Shown here piece after piece: positions 1-12,379 of a DNA stretch of 64,000 nt. The number at the start of each line of letters is the position of its first letter. Position 1 is the stretch's first letter. Below the pieces are notes generated by a model. The model was not told the origin of the DNA and did no database searches. It worked only from the letters and a program-made list of their open reading frames with translations. The position numbers were made by a program, and so were the translations under genes. Source of the DNA: Erigeron canadensis (taxonomy: Eukaryota; Streptophyta; Magnoliopsida; Asterales; Asteraceae); assembly GCF_010389155.1 (NCBI RefSeq), contig NC_057763.1:43878645-43942644 (forward strand), in the 5' to 3' direction.

Positions 1-180
1 ACTACCCCATAACATTAATGATTAATTTACACTACCAATCCTTTATTCTTTAATATATTTTCATTAACCATTTACATCAATTATCCACACCACTCGACGC
101 TGTTTCCACCACCAACACTCGGCCCCCCACTACAACGGCATTGTCACGACCACCGCCGCATTGCGCGAGTAACGTGCTAG
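1..180 (+). mobile_element. 3' part of a Helitron-like element
   Basis: The last ~60 bases are C-rich (ACCACC/CCGCCG) and end GCGCGAGTAACGTGCTAG followed by T. This is the CTRR-T terminus expected of a Helitron inserted between A and T. The same ending recurs near 11455, 29251 and 34702. The 5' end lies outside the window. Right next to it is a (TA)n run at 181-201. Confidence 0.5.
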
Positions 181-630
181 TATATATATATATATATATA
201 CTTACCGTAAACCCATAAAAATATACTTAATTATAAATATTTTATCTATTTTTTTAATAAACTATTATAGATAAGCCTTATAATAAAAAATAATATATAT
301 AAATATTAATCCGTATTACTCCAAATGTTATAAGGTCTTTAAATTTTGATTGTTATTAGATGGATATTATGCAACAATATGTTGTATTCATTGTAAAAAT
401 ATTATCCGAATCAAACGCACCATTAAATCCTTATCTAAAGCTCTGTTTAATGTTAATGTGGGTGTAGCCTATTTGATAGAGATTATTGCTTATTGAGGTA
501 TAGTCGTATAGACCAAAATTTAAAATTTGACATGAAGTAAATTAGTTTTTATTGATATAATTTAGGAGTATATAAATTCGTTGTTAAATAAATACATTGT
601 TTAACGAGTTGAGCTAAGATGATGTAAACG

Positions 631-1000
631 CATAAGTTATTGGTGACGTTATACATAGTGTTTTATATTGTTTGTTAGATGTAAATGTAATAATGTATGA
701 TATTTTTTTTAAGGGATGGAATATGAAGCTGTTAGACACTTAAGTTGGATGAAAATCCTCTCACATAATTTTTTTTAAGGCATAAAAATCATGGGGGTCA
801 AAAATTTATTCAAAAAATTAAAATATTGACATGTAATGAGTTTTCACCCAAATTTAATACATAACAGCCTCATACTCACTTTTCTTTTTTTCTAAACATT
901 TCTAAACATAAGCTATAGGTGACGTAAGTTATTGGTGACGTTATACAACGTGTTTCATGTTGTTTGTTAAATGTAAATGTAATAAATGTATGATAATTTT
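631..1000. repeat. Duplicated ~75-bp segment flanking a MITE
   Basis: About 75 bases at 631-705 (starting CATAAGTTATTGGTGACG) recur with few changes at 924-1001, in the same orientation. The MITE at 711-885 sits between them. This could be a local tandem duplication later split by the insertion, or repeat-mediated. Confidence 0.55.
711..885. mobile_element. Small TIR MITE, family shared with 19877-20061
   Basis: The left end carries GAATATGAAGCTGTTAGACA. The right end, read on the other strand, carries GAGTATGAGGCTGTTATG. The interior contains a CATAAAAATCATGGGGGTC motif that recurs in the copies at 19877 and 20085. It is non-coding. Confidence 0.5.
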
Positions 1001-1144
1001 TCTGAACATTTTGATTAATAGATCTAACAATATTCATTTATTACCCATCAACCCGATAAATCTTTTAACAGGTTTTAATTCGAATAGGACAATGGTATAA
1101 ATGTTATAGCATGTGTTCATATTAGTGTTTCGAATTATTAAGAC

Positions 1145-1175
<31 letters not shown>

Positions 1176-1659
1176 AAGAAAATTGAAATTCAACTCTAAC
1201 ATACGTTCAAAAGAATTATAAATATTTTTTTTAATCAAAAGTCTATCATATCCCTGAATTTTTTGATAAATATACAATAATTTTATGCACTTCAACTATA
1301 ACACGAGCCAATTGCGGCGACTTTTACAGTTGCTTTTCGTGTAGCCATTGGGATTCCTTGAGTTAATAAAAAATAAATTTTAAATGTAAATTTATACATC
1401 GTTTATTTTAATTAATTTGATAATTTCAAGGGCAATCAAAATCTTTTTTTTTTATTTTAAAAATGATAAATAAGGGCAAATGGGCAATCTCATACTTTCC
1501 CTTACTAATCCTTGTATCTCAAATATATCCAACCTTGCCTATAAAGCAAGGCACATAATGCATTAAAATTAGTACTTTACTTATATATGATCATTATAAA
1601 AATAAAAATGGACTTTTCACCCTTTCACATAATTTTTTAAATTTTTTTTTTTAAGTGAG

Positions 1660-1815
1660 TTTTGATTCAGACTTGTTGCAAACAATTTTAACCAGAGATT
1701 TTCTAGACCTCCAAACCCCTTCTCATAGGAAATTCCTTTGAGATGAGAACCCAAGACTCGAACTTAAGACCTTGGATAAACTCACCTGTGGCCCTCATAG
1801 TGAATTTGGAAGATC
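1660..1815 (-). mobile_element. Possible tRNA-derived SINE fragment
   Basis: On the minus strand a B-box-like stretch (GGTCTTAAGTTCGAGTCTTGGG region, about 1740-1775) is followed downstream by unique sequence. No clean A box or target-site duplication was found, so this is weak. The rest of 182-2000 is AT-rich with (TA)n tracts, for example 1150-1175. Confidence 0.25.
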
Positions 1816-2019
1816 GGCCCACTTGAGACCCATTCACTTAATTAAACAGTCACCTATCTTTTGTACCTATCTGTTATGTATCATTTATGATTTGACCCCA
1901 ATCCACCCCACTTAAGATGCCGGAAACAAAAAGGATCTCGACGCCTCATCTTTGACTAATCAAATATAAAATCACTAGTAACAAGAAACACTTTTAAAAT
2001 GATCACCATACACCACCCC

Positions 2020-2395
2020 AATTGATGGTGTGGTGGTCTCAGCATGGTAATTACCATATTATGTCTTGTGTGTGGTTTTAATTCGGGTTAATATAGTATG
2101 ATTAATTTTCTGGTAAGTGTGGTTTTTACAGTACAACTCGTGCAACATCTTTAAGTTAAGGTGTTTTTGTGATTTCGAGTGTCTTTGTGTTTTTATGTTG
2201 GATGAAATGAATGTAATGTTTGCCCATAAAAAATACTATCACATTGATAATTGGGGCCTGACGAATCCAGTGTAGATGACCCAAATACCAATACCACATC
2301 TTTGATATCAAGAAAGCCCAGCACCTCTGAAAAGCCCATATCAGAAACTTAAAATAAACTAGACTTTGAATTAGACAATTAAGTGAATTGAGTCA
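2020..2395 (+). repeat. Dispersed repeat, copy 1 of 3
   Basis: It shares the string AAGTGTGGTTTTTAC, a GTGTTTTTGTGATTTCGAG motif, and a conserved core (GAATCCAGTGTAGATG...CCCAAATACC...AGAAAGCCCA) with copies at 11090-11765 and 25325-26065. The copies are non-coding and the class of element is not recognised. A related 5' stretch may lie at 1080-1130, compared with 25735-25795. Confidence 0.55.
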
Positions 2396-2424
2396 ACTTT
2401 GATTAGTGAATTCAGTCATCTTAT

Positions 2425-2460
2425 ATTAGGATTAGGATTAGGATTAGGGTTAGGACTAGG
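2425..2460 (+). repeat. Short degenerate telomere-like tandem repeat
   Basis: About six units of TTAGGA/TTAGGG/TTAGGAC in a row. Too short and too degenerate to be a telomere; it is an interstitial stretch. Confidence 0.6.
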
Positions 2461-2789
2461 TCAGTATAACTTCTTGTGGTTAACGTCCCATTTCACTACG
2501 CAATATCATATAATTTTGTCGAATTAATCCGTGTATATCCACCACATTAAGTTGTAAACGAGTATCCATACAAAAGTGATGATGAAGTTATTGGATGGAA
2601 TTCAAATAAGTTGAAAGATTCAATTAATATGAATCTGCCATGGGTTTTATTTTGATAATATATATGAAGATCAATAGTCAAAAGAGAAGCATTAACTCGA
2701 GTACTAAAATTCCAACTATAAATAGCCTTAGTATAATTAAACATATAGGGATTCATATCCCAACCAAGCTTTTTTGGTATCTAGAACAC

Positions 2790-2960
2790 ACCTAGTATTT
2801 GCAGCGATAGTCGCTGCAAATAGTGCGGGCTCCCCTGTCTGTAATGGCAAATCTGACAAAAAATAGCGGGACCCCTATCAGTAATCGCTGCAAATAGTTA
2901 GATATAAACAAAAACACCACTATTTGCAGCGATAATCGATGCAAATAGTCTGGTTTAATT
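2790..2960. repeat. Cluster of palindromic TTTGCAGCGAT motifs
   Basis: Four occurrences of a TATTTGCAGCGAT / ATCGCTGCAAATAGT motif in both orientations (2799-2822, about 2886-2900, 2920-2950). This resembles the sub-terminal motif arrays of CACTA-type elements, but no termini were identified. A 20-base piece (GAGAAGCATTAACTCGA) is also repeated at 2685 and 3028. Confidence 0.35.
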
Positions 2961-3639
2961 ACCAAAAAAATGGTCGGGATACCAGCCGCCAAACATATTA
3001 AGAAGCAAACATCAATGATTATGATTAATGAGAAGCATTAACTCGATCAAAGTTTTCTTTGAATAATAGCAATTATAATTATATGATGAAAAACAACAAT
3101 GATTATGATTAATGAGAAATTTCTCCGTAAAATTTGTAATTTGAGAAAAACAAAGTGAATGTGGATGCGTGATGTTAGCATTTATACTCTTATGTTTTAT
3201 GCCTATTGTCAAATTCTCTGTAGATGGGCACGGAGAAATTTTTCTTCATATGACTTCTCCCCATTTCTTCACAATTTAGATGGAAATCAAAATATAAAGA
3301 AACTGATATCTCGGGAGTTTAATTTCTCTGTGTCTCCCAACTGACTGATAAAAGATCTGCTATCCATTCAATATAATGTATCCAATAAAAGCAGGGTCCA
3401 TTTCAATGGAAGTGATCAGTATTTTAAAGAAGATAAATTGCATTCCTATACATACAATTACAAAACATATATCCTGCTTGTACCATAATAACACTTCATT
3501 TTGGAAAACTTTCATTACTACATACACAACTTCATTAACAAGTTGCCAAGTGAAAATTACCAAAACCTTTAATTTGATTACCACATCTTAACGTAGAACA
3601 ATAAATAAAGGACTATTTGTCCAAGAAAACCTACTTCAA

Positions 3640-6600
3640 CTAAACCATAAACAACATAACCACAACCATAAATCCGAACCTTAAAACAGACCATCCTGCA
3701 TCCCTAAAACCTGCAGAAACAACCACCCTTATATCGTCCACCACGGGTCCACATAAAGAGCTCATATCATCACTCCGGGTGTTGTAATACACACTATAGA
3801 ATGCCACCCGCGTCCTCTCAGCCTTGGCCGTAAAATTCACGTCTGCAGTTTGGAATGTGGAATTAGCATTGGGGGTATAGTGTATATTCTCAGCTTGGTC
3901 ACCCGCAAAGGCCATTACTGCTAGTGGTTGCTTGCACGAGTCTCCAGCATGGCCAAGTGAGAATGACATTCTATAAGGCTTGTTTGGGGTGGTTGGCACC
4001 ATTTGTGAAATTATGCCTTCTTTACCGGAAAGTAATTCAAGGGCCCGTTTTCCTCCAGGCACTGAGAAATGGTATGAGTTAATGTAACGGACTGCTCGGT
4101 TAGACTCAACTATCCAACCGGGCAAAGATGAAGTTTCTTCATCCAGGTTGGTTGGGAGTAGAACTCCTAGGGAAGCATTTCTAAACATCCACGGGCCTTC
4201 TTCAAAGTCTCCATTTAAAACTGCATTATCTGTAACAATGATCACAGTTAAATTGGTGACTTCAGGCTGAATTCAAGATTGCAAAACTACTGTTATTTCT
4301 AATTTTCAAGAGTAGAGTTATTTTTTTGTTTACTGATCAAACAGTTTATATTTTTTATAATCATAATCATATATGACATTATAATAATTAATTACTATTA
4401 TATAAAAAGGTACAAAATTTAGATAAATATCTTTTTGGTAACCCAAATACCCAATGCAAAAGAAAAGTTGTTACTCAACCCGCCCAATTTGCCAATGATA
4501 AAAATAAACCTTTTGGTTTTGTTGGTACAAAAAGCTTTTTAATGGCAATGTCATCGATGATGGGACCACAAGTGGGGTCATCTTCCATGCCGGGATTTGT
4601 AAAAACGACATGGGCATCTTCTTGGTCCGCCTGAAACGCCCATGCGTAGGTATCCCATCCTTGGACACTATACAACGTTTGAAGATCAATGTTTTGTGAG
4701 GCTGGTGGAACCGACACGTTTAGTGACTCAAGCTGGGCACACGTGCGAGACGCACTGAACGTTATCGAGTAGATCTCGCCTTTTTCTAGTTTCACTTCTT
4801 GGCTGATCTGTGCATCATTGCCTAGCCTCACTGCATGTCTTCCTTCTGGTACAATGAGGATCATTCCACCTTGTTTCTGGCCCGACGCCACTAGCTCCAC
4901 TGTACCGTTTAGCTTCCAGTTTGGAACGGCATTGGGGCTGTCGCCGACGCCATCATCACCGAAGCCTCCAGACGGTGCTGTCTCGAAATCACCATTGATT
5001 AATAAGCCTACAATTTGTGAAAAGTAACTTGTTATTTATTGTATGGAAAAAATGTGTCATAATAACTTGAATGTCAATATAGAATTTTACTATAATATTT
5101 AACTTCAAATCTAAGTCAAACTTTCAATTTTTAACACGGATAGCAAATTTCTGTCAAGACAAAAATATTTTGTTTATGTTTGTTAAGCATTCTAATTAGT
5201 GTTTGACTATTTTCCATTTTTATATCAATTTAATATGGTAATTGCTTCATTAATTTCTTAATACTTTAAAGATTAAATTTAAGACCATGAGTATAGATAT
5301 ATAGCTTGTCTATTTATAGAAACTAACAAAAGCTACAAGATTTTGTATGTAAAAAATGTTGCAAGTTCCATGTTACATCCTGTATTTGATATCACAGTAT
5401 AAGATCATTGTTTTACTAACACATTATTACTTTTGGTCAAAGATGCCATGACATCCCAAATGGGCCTACAGATTTCTGAACGGCCAAAACACAACACTCC
5501 AATATAGTGAAAACAATAATTTCACGCGTTTTTTTGAAGAAAGATTTTTACTTTATAAAAACACTGCTCAATTAGACGACTTGTTGTAACTTTTGATAAA
5601 TCAATGAAGCATATCTCCAATAGGATTTGCTATTCCCTGAGTTATTGCTGATAATAGTACCATTATAGTATAAAACTTCATTTTTTTTAACTTCATGAAC
5701 AAATTATTTCTTTTTTTAAACGGCGTGTTAGTTTGTTAGTGGTTCGAACAGTAACAATGACAGTTCTTAAAAGTATAATTCCTTCCCATGAGTCTTTTTT
5801 ATACACCATGCTTAAATTCATGTGGTTCTTGTTAAGCTAACATAAAAATTTACAGTTCCTTGTTTTTGGGTGACCCAATAACTGATGTGACATTTCTTCT
5901 ATCAGCTCATACCCAAATGAACTCTTCTACAATCAACCAAGAAAAAGACAACAAAAACCAACTAGATGAGGGACAATTGAAGATTGTAGACAAAGGCACG
6001 AGGACCATGTTTTGATTTATCTATTTAGACATATTCTGATATATGCAATGTCAAATTTTACAATATTAAATGAACGTGATCATGTGAACTTGTAAAAAAT
6101 AGATAGAAACTTTGTCACAACTGATGGGAAAAATAAAGAGGTCAAGCCACAGTTAACTAAGAGATTATAGCATATAATCAAGCGTTATATGCATCGCAGA
6201 TACAACAATTATATTGCAATACTGTATACCCGATATAGATAGTATTATGTAAGGTTAACTTATTTGTAGTCATAAAAAATAGCATATATAAATAAAAGTT
6301 GCTTTCTAACAAAAACTTTATAAGATTGTTCTGGTTCATTTTAGATATGTTAGTTTTCTTTCCAAAGTTGAGTCAGATTAGTTGAAATAAGTACCTATGA
6401 TAACTGTAATGATACAATGGTTTTACAGTAGTATTGAAGTAATGCGTTGATAAGTCTATCTAGCCTAGTAATGAATGTAGTTTGAGAAAAGATTCGAAAA
6501 TGGGTGAAAATGAATTTAATGACATTTACTAAACAAAAACCCCATTCTAGTGTCAAAGCAATCATGAAATTGCTTCAAGTCTATAACTACATTAATGCAA

Positions 6601-8242
6601 CTTTTCTTTTTCCCTTTGATTTGGGTAATGCTAATATCAGGAAGTCAAAGACCTAGACGGGTCGGGATGAGATATGAATGTACGCATCAACAGAAGTTAG
6701 GATTTAGGAATATACAACATGTTTATGTCTTACAAAGTTGTACATTATACAATGTGTTAGCATTTACAAAGCAAGGGTTTTGATGGACGGAAAATCACAG
6801 AAAATTACCCAGTAAACGGTTTATTTTTTATTATTCAAGAGCTAGCTAGCGATTCGCTATAATCTTAAACAAATGAATAAATGAGAAAAATACATTCTCA
6901 AACAGGATGGGCTGAGTTGAGATGAACACTTACAATAGAAGACAACATAGATAGCAAGACAATTATAAAGTGGTACTATATATATATATATATATAATTA
7001 AAATGATTCTCGAGTTGTTGAGATGGTGACTTTATAGAAGTCAAGCATCTTGTACTGGAAAATAAAGCACTACGAGGTTCATCTTAGATATATATTTAAC
7101 TTGGAATAAGTACTTTTTTATAAAAATTAGGCGCATTTTTTTTTTTAATAAAAAAAAAAAAGAGGAAAGTTTCAAACTTTAAGTTTAATATAGTTATCTT
7201 AATTAATTGATGCTTCACAATTTTTGTCCAAAAAACACAAGACCAGCAATCATTCAGTACGTTGATATGCTAAAACACATTAAAGAAACAAGAAAAGGAA
7301 AAAGGAGTCCCAACCTGAAATATGTACATTTAATCTAACTTCATAATGAGAGAAGGCCAGTTTTACCACACTGGACTCCTGAGTAAAACCATTGGAGGTC
7401 AGGTGTGAAGGTCGGTGTAATGTGTCCAAGTGAAAGGCTTCATATCGAGTTTTCAGCTTGAAGGTTATTTTTTAGTTATTCCAATTAAACTTAATTCTAA
7501 AAGACAATGTAATGGTTGAAGATGGTCCAAAACCAACTTATATAACTATCTATTCATAAAAGGGGGCAATTAGTTTGTGTACATAAATAAACTTAAAGAA
7601 ACCATTATTGCAAACAAGTTACACAAGTATCCTGCAATAAAAGGGTAAGAAATAAAAGGAGGTTGCAAAAATTGAGTATGAGTTTTTTTTTTTTTTTTTG
7701 TGCATAGTGACTTGTACAGTCTAGTACAACTAAAGATGCACAGTTACTTACCGCCTTAATTACCGAATTCCGGGGGAGCTATATAACTTAACTAAATTTT
7801 ATTTTTACTGACAAAATTTACTCTACATCACAATTTATATTTACTTAAATAAATATGAGTAAATTAAAAAAAAATAGCAACATAATTAAAGACACGAATT
7901 ATTACATTATACAGTAAATATTATCAACCTGATCTTCTCACACAACAACCGACACATAAATAGCTAACGCATATGCAATGTAATGTAACACTGTAACAAC
8001 TAACAAACACTCAGATTGACAGATCGAACTCAAATATATATATATATATATATAAGTATAATAATACAGCAATTATATAGTGTAAAAACACAACAACATA
8101 ATAGCTAGATATAATAATAATTAATAAAAGAGTAAAGTGTATACATACCATCTTCAGCATCAGCATCAGCAGCAAGAGCAGCAGAAACTAAATGGAATAT
8201 AACAAGGCAAAACACCAAGGTTGATGCTGCTGAACCCCCCAT
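3640..8242 (-). CDS. DUF642 cell-wall protein, putatively GPI-anchored
   Basis: Three exons: 8242-8149, 5007-4510 and 4229-3640, all with GT-AG borders and closing phases, giving 393 aa. Residues 1-24 form a signal peptide (hydrophobic run ending VSAALA). Two galactose-binding-like DUF642 halves follow: LINGDFE and CGPIIDDI in exon 2, then LNGDFEEGPW, SLPGWIVES, the near-invariant FSLGHAGD, and CGPVVDDIRV in exon 3. The C-terminus is a hydrophobic tail (VLRFGFMVVVMLFMV) preceded by small residues, consistent with a GPI signal. DUF642 proteins are plant cell-wall proteins reported to bind polysaccharides and pectin methylesterases. Start: the ATG at 8242 is directly followed by the signal peptide; an upstream in-frame ATG at 8311 would put charged residues first. 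The first intron is 3.1 kb, long against the 280-base second intron. Family assignment is firm; the GPI anchor is inference. Confidence 0.93.
5040..8100 (-). other. Intron 1 of the DUF642 gene; no gene seen
   Basis: AT-rich, with (TA)n at about 6979-6997 and 8033-8055 and a T tract at about 7684-7700. I see no ORF with recognisable protein similarity on either strand and no clear transposon ends. The length alone suggests old insertions. Confidence 0.6.
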
Positions 8243-8395
8243 TTTTTCTTTCTTCTTTAAATATAATATAATAATATGTTTGTTTCTTCTATATCTATAA
8301 AAACAGCACACACACAGGGAGAGAAGAAATGGAAGTGTGGAGAGTGAGAGTAGAGTACTACTGGTAGTGTGTCTTTTTTAACCAAGATTCCCAAA

Positions 8396-8407
8396 GCCTA
8401 TATATGT
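8396..8407 (-). promoter_or_regulatory. Putative TATA box of the DUF642 gene
   Basis: CATATATAGGC on the minus strand, about 155 bases upstream of the ATG. A CT-rich leader (ACTCTCACTCTCCACAC) lies between, as usual in plant 5' UTRs. Confidence 0.45.
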
Positions 8408-9195
8408 TGTTGGTTGTCCTGCTTTGCTAGCTAGCTTTTTAATTATTACTATAATAACTTTATTTTTATGTTTTTACTCTCTCTTTTTTTTTTTTATGTT
8501 AAAGAATGAAGGGAATTATTTGTCATTATTTTACGGAAAAGTAAATTCCTTTCTCTTTTCTTTTTTTACCAACTGGTACTATTATTAAAGGAATTTTGGG
8601 GAAGAAAAAAAAAGGGGTATTGGACGCGACCTTTTGTTGCTTCACACGTCCAATCACATATGCGGTGTGTCCCCCCTCGTATTCGGCCTACTCACTTATT
8701 TTTCTTAACTTTTGTGTATTATATTGCAACCTTCGCGTTTTTTTTTTTTTCTAATGTTACCGGCTCGACGAGTTTTTGTTTGGTCTCGATGTCGATTTTG
8801 TAACCTTTCATAGAACCCCAAAACATTTCGATCGTCTACTTAGAAAGAAAGTTTTGGTTTTGGCTTATTTACTTTTAGCTTCTAGATTATTGTATTACTT
8901 CATAAAGTAATTTACAAAAATTGTTTTATTGAGGGATAAATAAAATCAATCATTATAATAATGGATGCTTTGATAACAGGAAGCAAGGCACAAACGCGTA
9001 AAGATATCCGGAATCCGTGTTTTGGGAAGCGGGTGGGTGGAAACGGGCCAAATGTGTTTATATAGTGTAAAACGGTAAAAGTACTAGCGATTGGCACTTG
9101 ATGTTTCCATGACGACATCTGTGTTAAATTTTACTAATTAATTTAAGAGAAGCTAATGATGTAAGTATTCCTTTCGTCCCTTTTCAGTATTTTAA

Positions 9196-9930
9196 CTAGT
9201 TATTTTTACCCGCGTGTTGCCGCGACATACGTATTTTATACGATAATGTTTTGGACCCAAATTTGTGTCAAATATCCAAACCCAAACTTTAAAAAATACA
9301 ACTATATATAGTAATAACAATAAAAAAATTTTAAAAGGAATGCTTAGATGTATAGACACATATATAATAACTATATTAATGTTTTAAATATTACATGAAC
9401 GTAAAACGTAGCAATAATGAAAGTGGTTATATATATAAAGACGGTTGAAAATAATCAAAAATCAAATATTTAAAGGTAAAACCATAACAAAGTGAAAGTT
9501 TGATAAAAACATGAGAGCCCAAAAGTTTAGTGTCAAAAAAATGAAAACGAAAACTATGGTATGAGGTAAAAGTTAAAAGATATAAACCTTACTAAAAAAA
9601 AGACAACTAAATATGTAGCAACAACAATAAAAAAATTATATAAAAGAATAATAAGATGTATCAAAACATAAACAATAAATATAATAATGTTTTAAATGTT
9701 ACATGAACATTAGATGTGACAATGATAAAAGTTGTTATATTGAAAACGTTATATATATAAAAAGACGGATGAAAATAGTTAAAAACTAAATATTTAAAAA
9801 TAAAATTGTAACTGTGTGAAAGTTATTTGCTAAAAACATGAAAACCTAAAACTTTAGTGTCAAAAAAATGAAAACGAAAACTTTGACGTGAGGTGAAATT
9901 TAAAATGAAAATTAATAAAAGTTAATATGT
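9196..9930 (-). mobile_element. Helitron-like element containing a ~315-bp tandem duplication
   Basis: On the minus strand the 3' end reads CGCGGCAACACGCGGGTAAAAATAACTAG then T (9195-9230), a Helitron-type CTAG-T terminus. The body holds two tandem copies of about 310-330 bases (about 9300-9590 and 9610-9915); for example GTCAAAAAAATGAAAACGAA recurs at 9531 and 9859. The 5' end is not resolved. Confidence 0.45.
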
Positions 9931-9937
9931 GCTATAA

Positions 9938-10282
9938 GGGGCAAGGGTGTAGTGCCACACTTGTGGCTAATTGGCAAGTTTTGGCAAGAAATCAGTCAAT
10001 CACAAGCCGCCATGTTTCTAAGTAAAAAAAAAACCAATTTTAGCCAAAAACTTCCCAAATGTGATGCTATAGTGCCGATTTGCCAATTCTTCCTTTAAAG
10101 GAAAAAGACAAAAAAAAAAAAAAAACCTTCCCGATAACGCTCCCAACGTTCACATGCATCGGCCAAAACTAGCCGATCTTGCTTGCCAAAACTTGCCGAT
10201 TTTGCTTGCCGAAACTTGCTGATTCACGTGCTATAGTTTTGCCGATTTTACCGATGGTTTTAGCCGACTACACCCTTGCCCC
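9938..10282. mobile_element. PIF/Harbinger-type MITE, 345 bp
   Basis: Ends are perfect inverted repeats GGGGCAAGGGTGTAG / CTACACCCTTGCCCC, flanked by TAA at 9935-9937 and 10283-10285. This is the 3-bp TAA/TTA duplication of the Harbinger/Tourist group. The interior has repeated GCCGATTTTGCTTGCC-like motifs and no coding capacity. Confidence 0.75.
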
Positions 10283-10289
10283 TAAGTAG

Positions 10290-11080
10290 TTATACATTTT
10301 ATGTTTAAAACACTTGTACATAGCATATTACTTTTAGTATGTATATAATATGTGACTTTTATTGGCCTTTTTACACTCTGTGTGGGGGCTCACCCAACCG
10401 GTTTATATATATATATTTGTTCATACCCAATTAGAGTTAACTAACCACCTAGAGAGCATCCCAAGTTGATAGGTTACATTGAGTTCGAAAGTAAAAAATA
10501 TTAATAAATAAAAAAAGTCGGATCTATTCTAAAGATTATACATAAATTTGCGCTCCAAAAATTTTCACTTGACCTATTAAGTAATATTTAACTTGAAAAA
10601 ATCTTCATATATTAATGACTTTGTTTTTATAAACATTTGGCAATGATACTCTAATTAAACCCTCTAATGATATATATAGTAGCTAGCATAAATGATCTTT
10701 CAAGGTTTTAATTTGACTCTTTCGAGTGATAAGTCAGTGAATATTCTTGAATTCCTCACATAAAATAAATTCTGGGTTTTAGCTTGCATTTATAATGAAA
10801 AATAAACTTGAACTTTGTATATTATTAGTTTAAAATAAAATGTATAAATAGTTACATCAAATAACAAGAACAATTTGTAATTGAATGTAAAACATTAATT
10901 AAAACAATAATAGCAAAATAAACAAATGTAATTGCAGGAGTAAATATTTTCTCTTAAAATTCATACACTGTCCAAATATATCAATTCCTTATAATATTAC
11001 TCGCCGCTGTTAATATCACCACCCCGTGACCGCTGTATCATTGCATTATAATTACTTTTTGATTCGTATATCATAACTAT
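10290..11080. other. AT-rich intergenic DNA
   Basis: Nothing coding seen. Contains short TA runs near 10407 and simple A/T-rich sequence. Confidence 0.6.
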
Positions 11081-11089
11081 CATATTGTG

Positions 11090-11765
11090 TCTTGTGGGTG
11101 GTTTTTTAAATAGCATTTCGGGTTAATGAAAATAGAAAGTGAACTAAGTGTGGTTTTTATTGTGTTATTCGTGAAGCAGTCTATACTTCTATATCTATCC
11201 TATATTATATATAAAAATTATAGCTCATATGTTGAAAGTTACATGAGAAAAAATGTCTAAAATACCTTTAATGATTATTACACTATTAGTTTTTTTCTCT
11301 TTTAAAATATCTTTAGTAACTCTTTAAATTAATTACCTTTACATCAATTATCTTATCTACACCACTCGATGTTGTCTTTAGCACCAGCAGTCGTCCCTTA
11401 CCACCACATTGTTGCCGCCACAAACACCGCTATATTATGCGGGTACCGTGCTAGTTATATTTATAAAGAACTTAGACTGTTGTTTGGTGCTTCAAGGTGT
11501 TTTGCGATTTCGAGTTTCTCGTGTTTTCTTTTTTTTTGTTGTTTTTTTTGTTGTTTTTCTCCCTTGTTGGATAACGGAGATAAAAGTAAACCTTTGCCAA
11601 AATGGGACTGGAAGAATCCAGCGTAGATGGCCCAAACACCAAATACCACATCTCTAATAAAGAAAGCCCATTTCTTAAGGAGTTAAATCCTCAAGAAAGC
11701 CAAGCAACTCTGCAAAGCCCATTACTTGTCACAGGGAATCTAATTAGACTCTGCATTAGTGAATT
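11090..11765 (+). repeat. Dispersed repeat, copy 2 of 3, split by a Helitron
   Basis: Same family as 2020-2395 and 25325-26065 (AAGTGTGGTTTTTA at 11144, GAATCCAGCGTAGATGGCCC at 11613, AGAAAGCCCA at 11661). The match is interrupted by a Helitron-like insertion at about 11179-11454. The ORFs over 11369-11853 arise from this repeat and show no protein family. Confidence 0.5.
11179..11454 (+). mobile_element. Small non-autonomous Helitron-like element
   Basis: Begins TCTATACTTCTATATC, the TC 5' end seen in the copy at 34299. Ends with a C-rich stretch and GCGGGTACCGTGCTAG then T. About 276 bp, non-coding, inserted into the older dispersed repeat. Confidence 0.6.
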
Positions 11766-12036
11766 GGACCAGCTGATCGATGAGTGTCCTATACCTACGT
11801 ACTTTGGGCCGGGTCTCATATGTCAAAAATTAAGCTATAAGGTTAATTATTAAACTAATCAGTAACTCAAGATCAATGACACACATGCAGCATGAATAAT
11901 ATATAATATTACACATTATATTAATATTCATTTATTTAATGATCAGAAGCTGTATATTATTGAGGATTACAAAGGAAACTGAAATGTACATTCACAGTGC
12001 GTGGAGACACGCTTATTCTAATCGTGATTAGGGGCA

Positions 12037-12053
12037 CGTACGTACGTACGTAC
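12037..12053. repeat. (ACGT)n microsatellite
   Basis: Four to five ACGT units. Similar self-complementary ACGT runs occur at 12911-12931 and 13098-13107, all around the lectin locus. Confidence 0.7.
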
Positions 12054-12327
12054 GGTTATTGACACATACGAGTAATTAAAAAGGGGAAATAACGATACAC
12101 GTACGTAGACAGCTAGGATACAGTAGTAGTTGCACCTCGATCGAACAAGTATGTAGATAGCTAGGTAGGTAGCTAATAATCAATTGTCAGGAACCCCCTT
12201 AATTGTGACTCCAAAATTGTCAAGGCGATCCCCATACTTTCCAAAGAAACCAACAACCTTTCCCTCTTCCAGAGGAAGAGTGAAAGGTGTTTCGCCTCCT
12301 GGCCCACATTTATACTTATTCAAGTTG

Positions 12328-12364
12328 GTTGTGATGACATCAATGACAATGATGTCATCACAAC
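12328..12364. repeat. Perfect 15-bp inverted repeat in lectin exon
   Basis: GTTGTGATGACATCA, a 7-base loop, then its exact reverse complement TGATGTCATCACAAC. It falls where the lectin reading frame changes. Confidence 0.8.
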
Positions 12365-12379
12365 ATGCGGAGGATAACT

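Noticed and set aside
2425..2460. Possible telomere remnant
   Set aside because: Only about six mixed TTAGGA/TTAGGG units; chance or microsatellite origin is enough.
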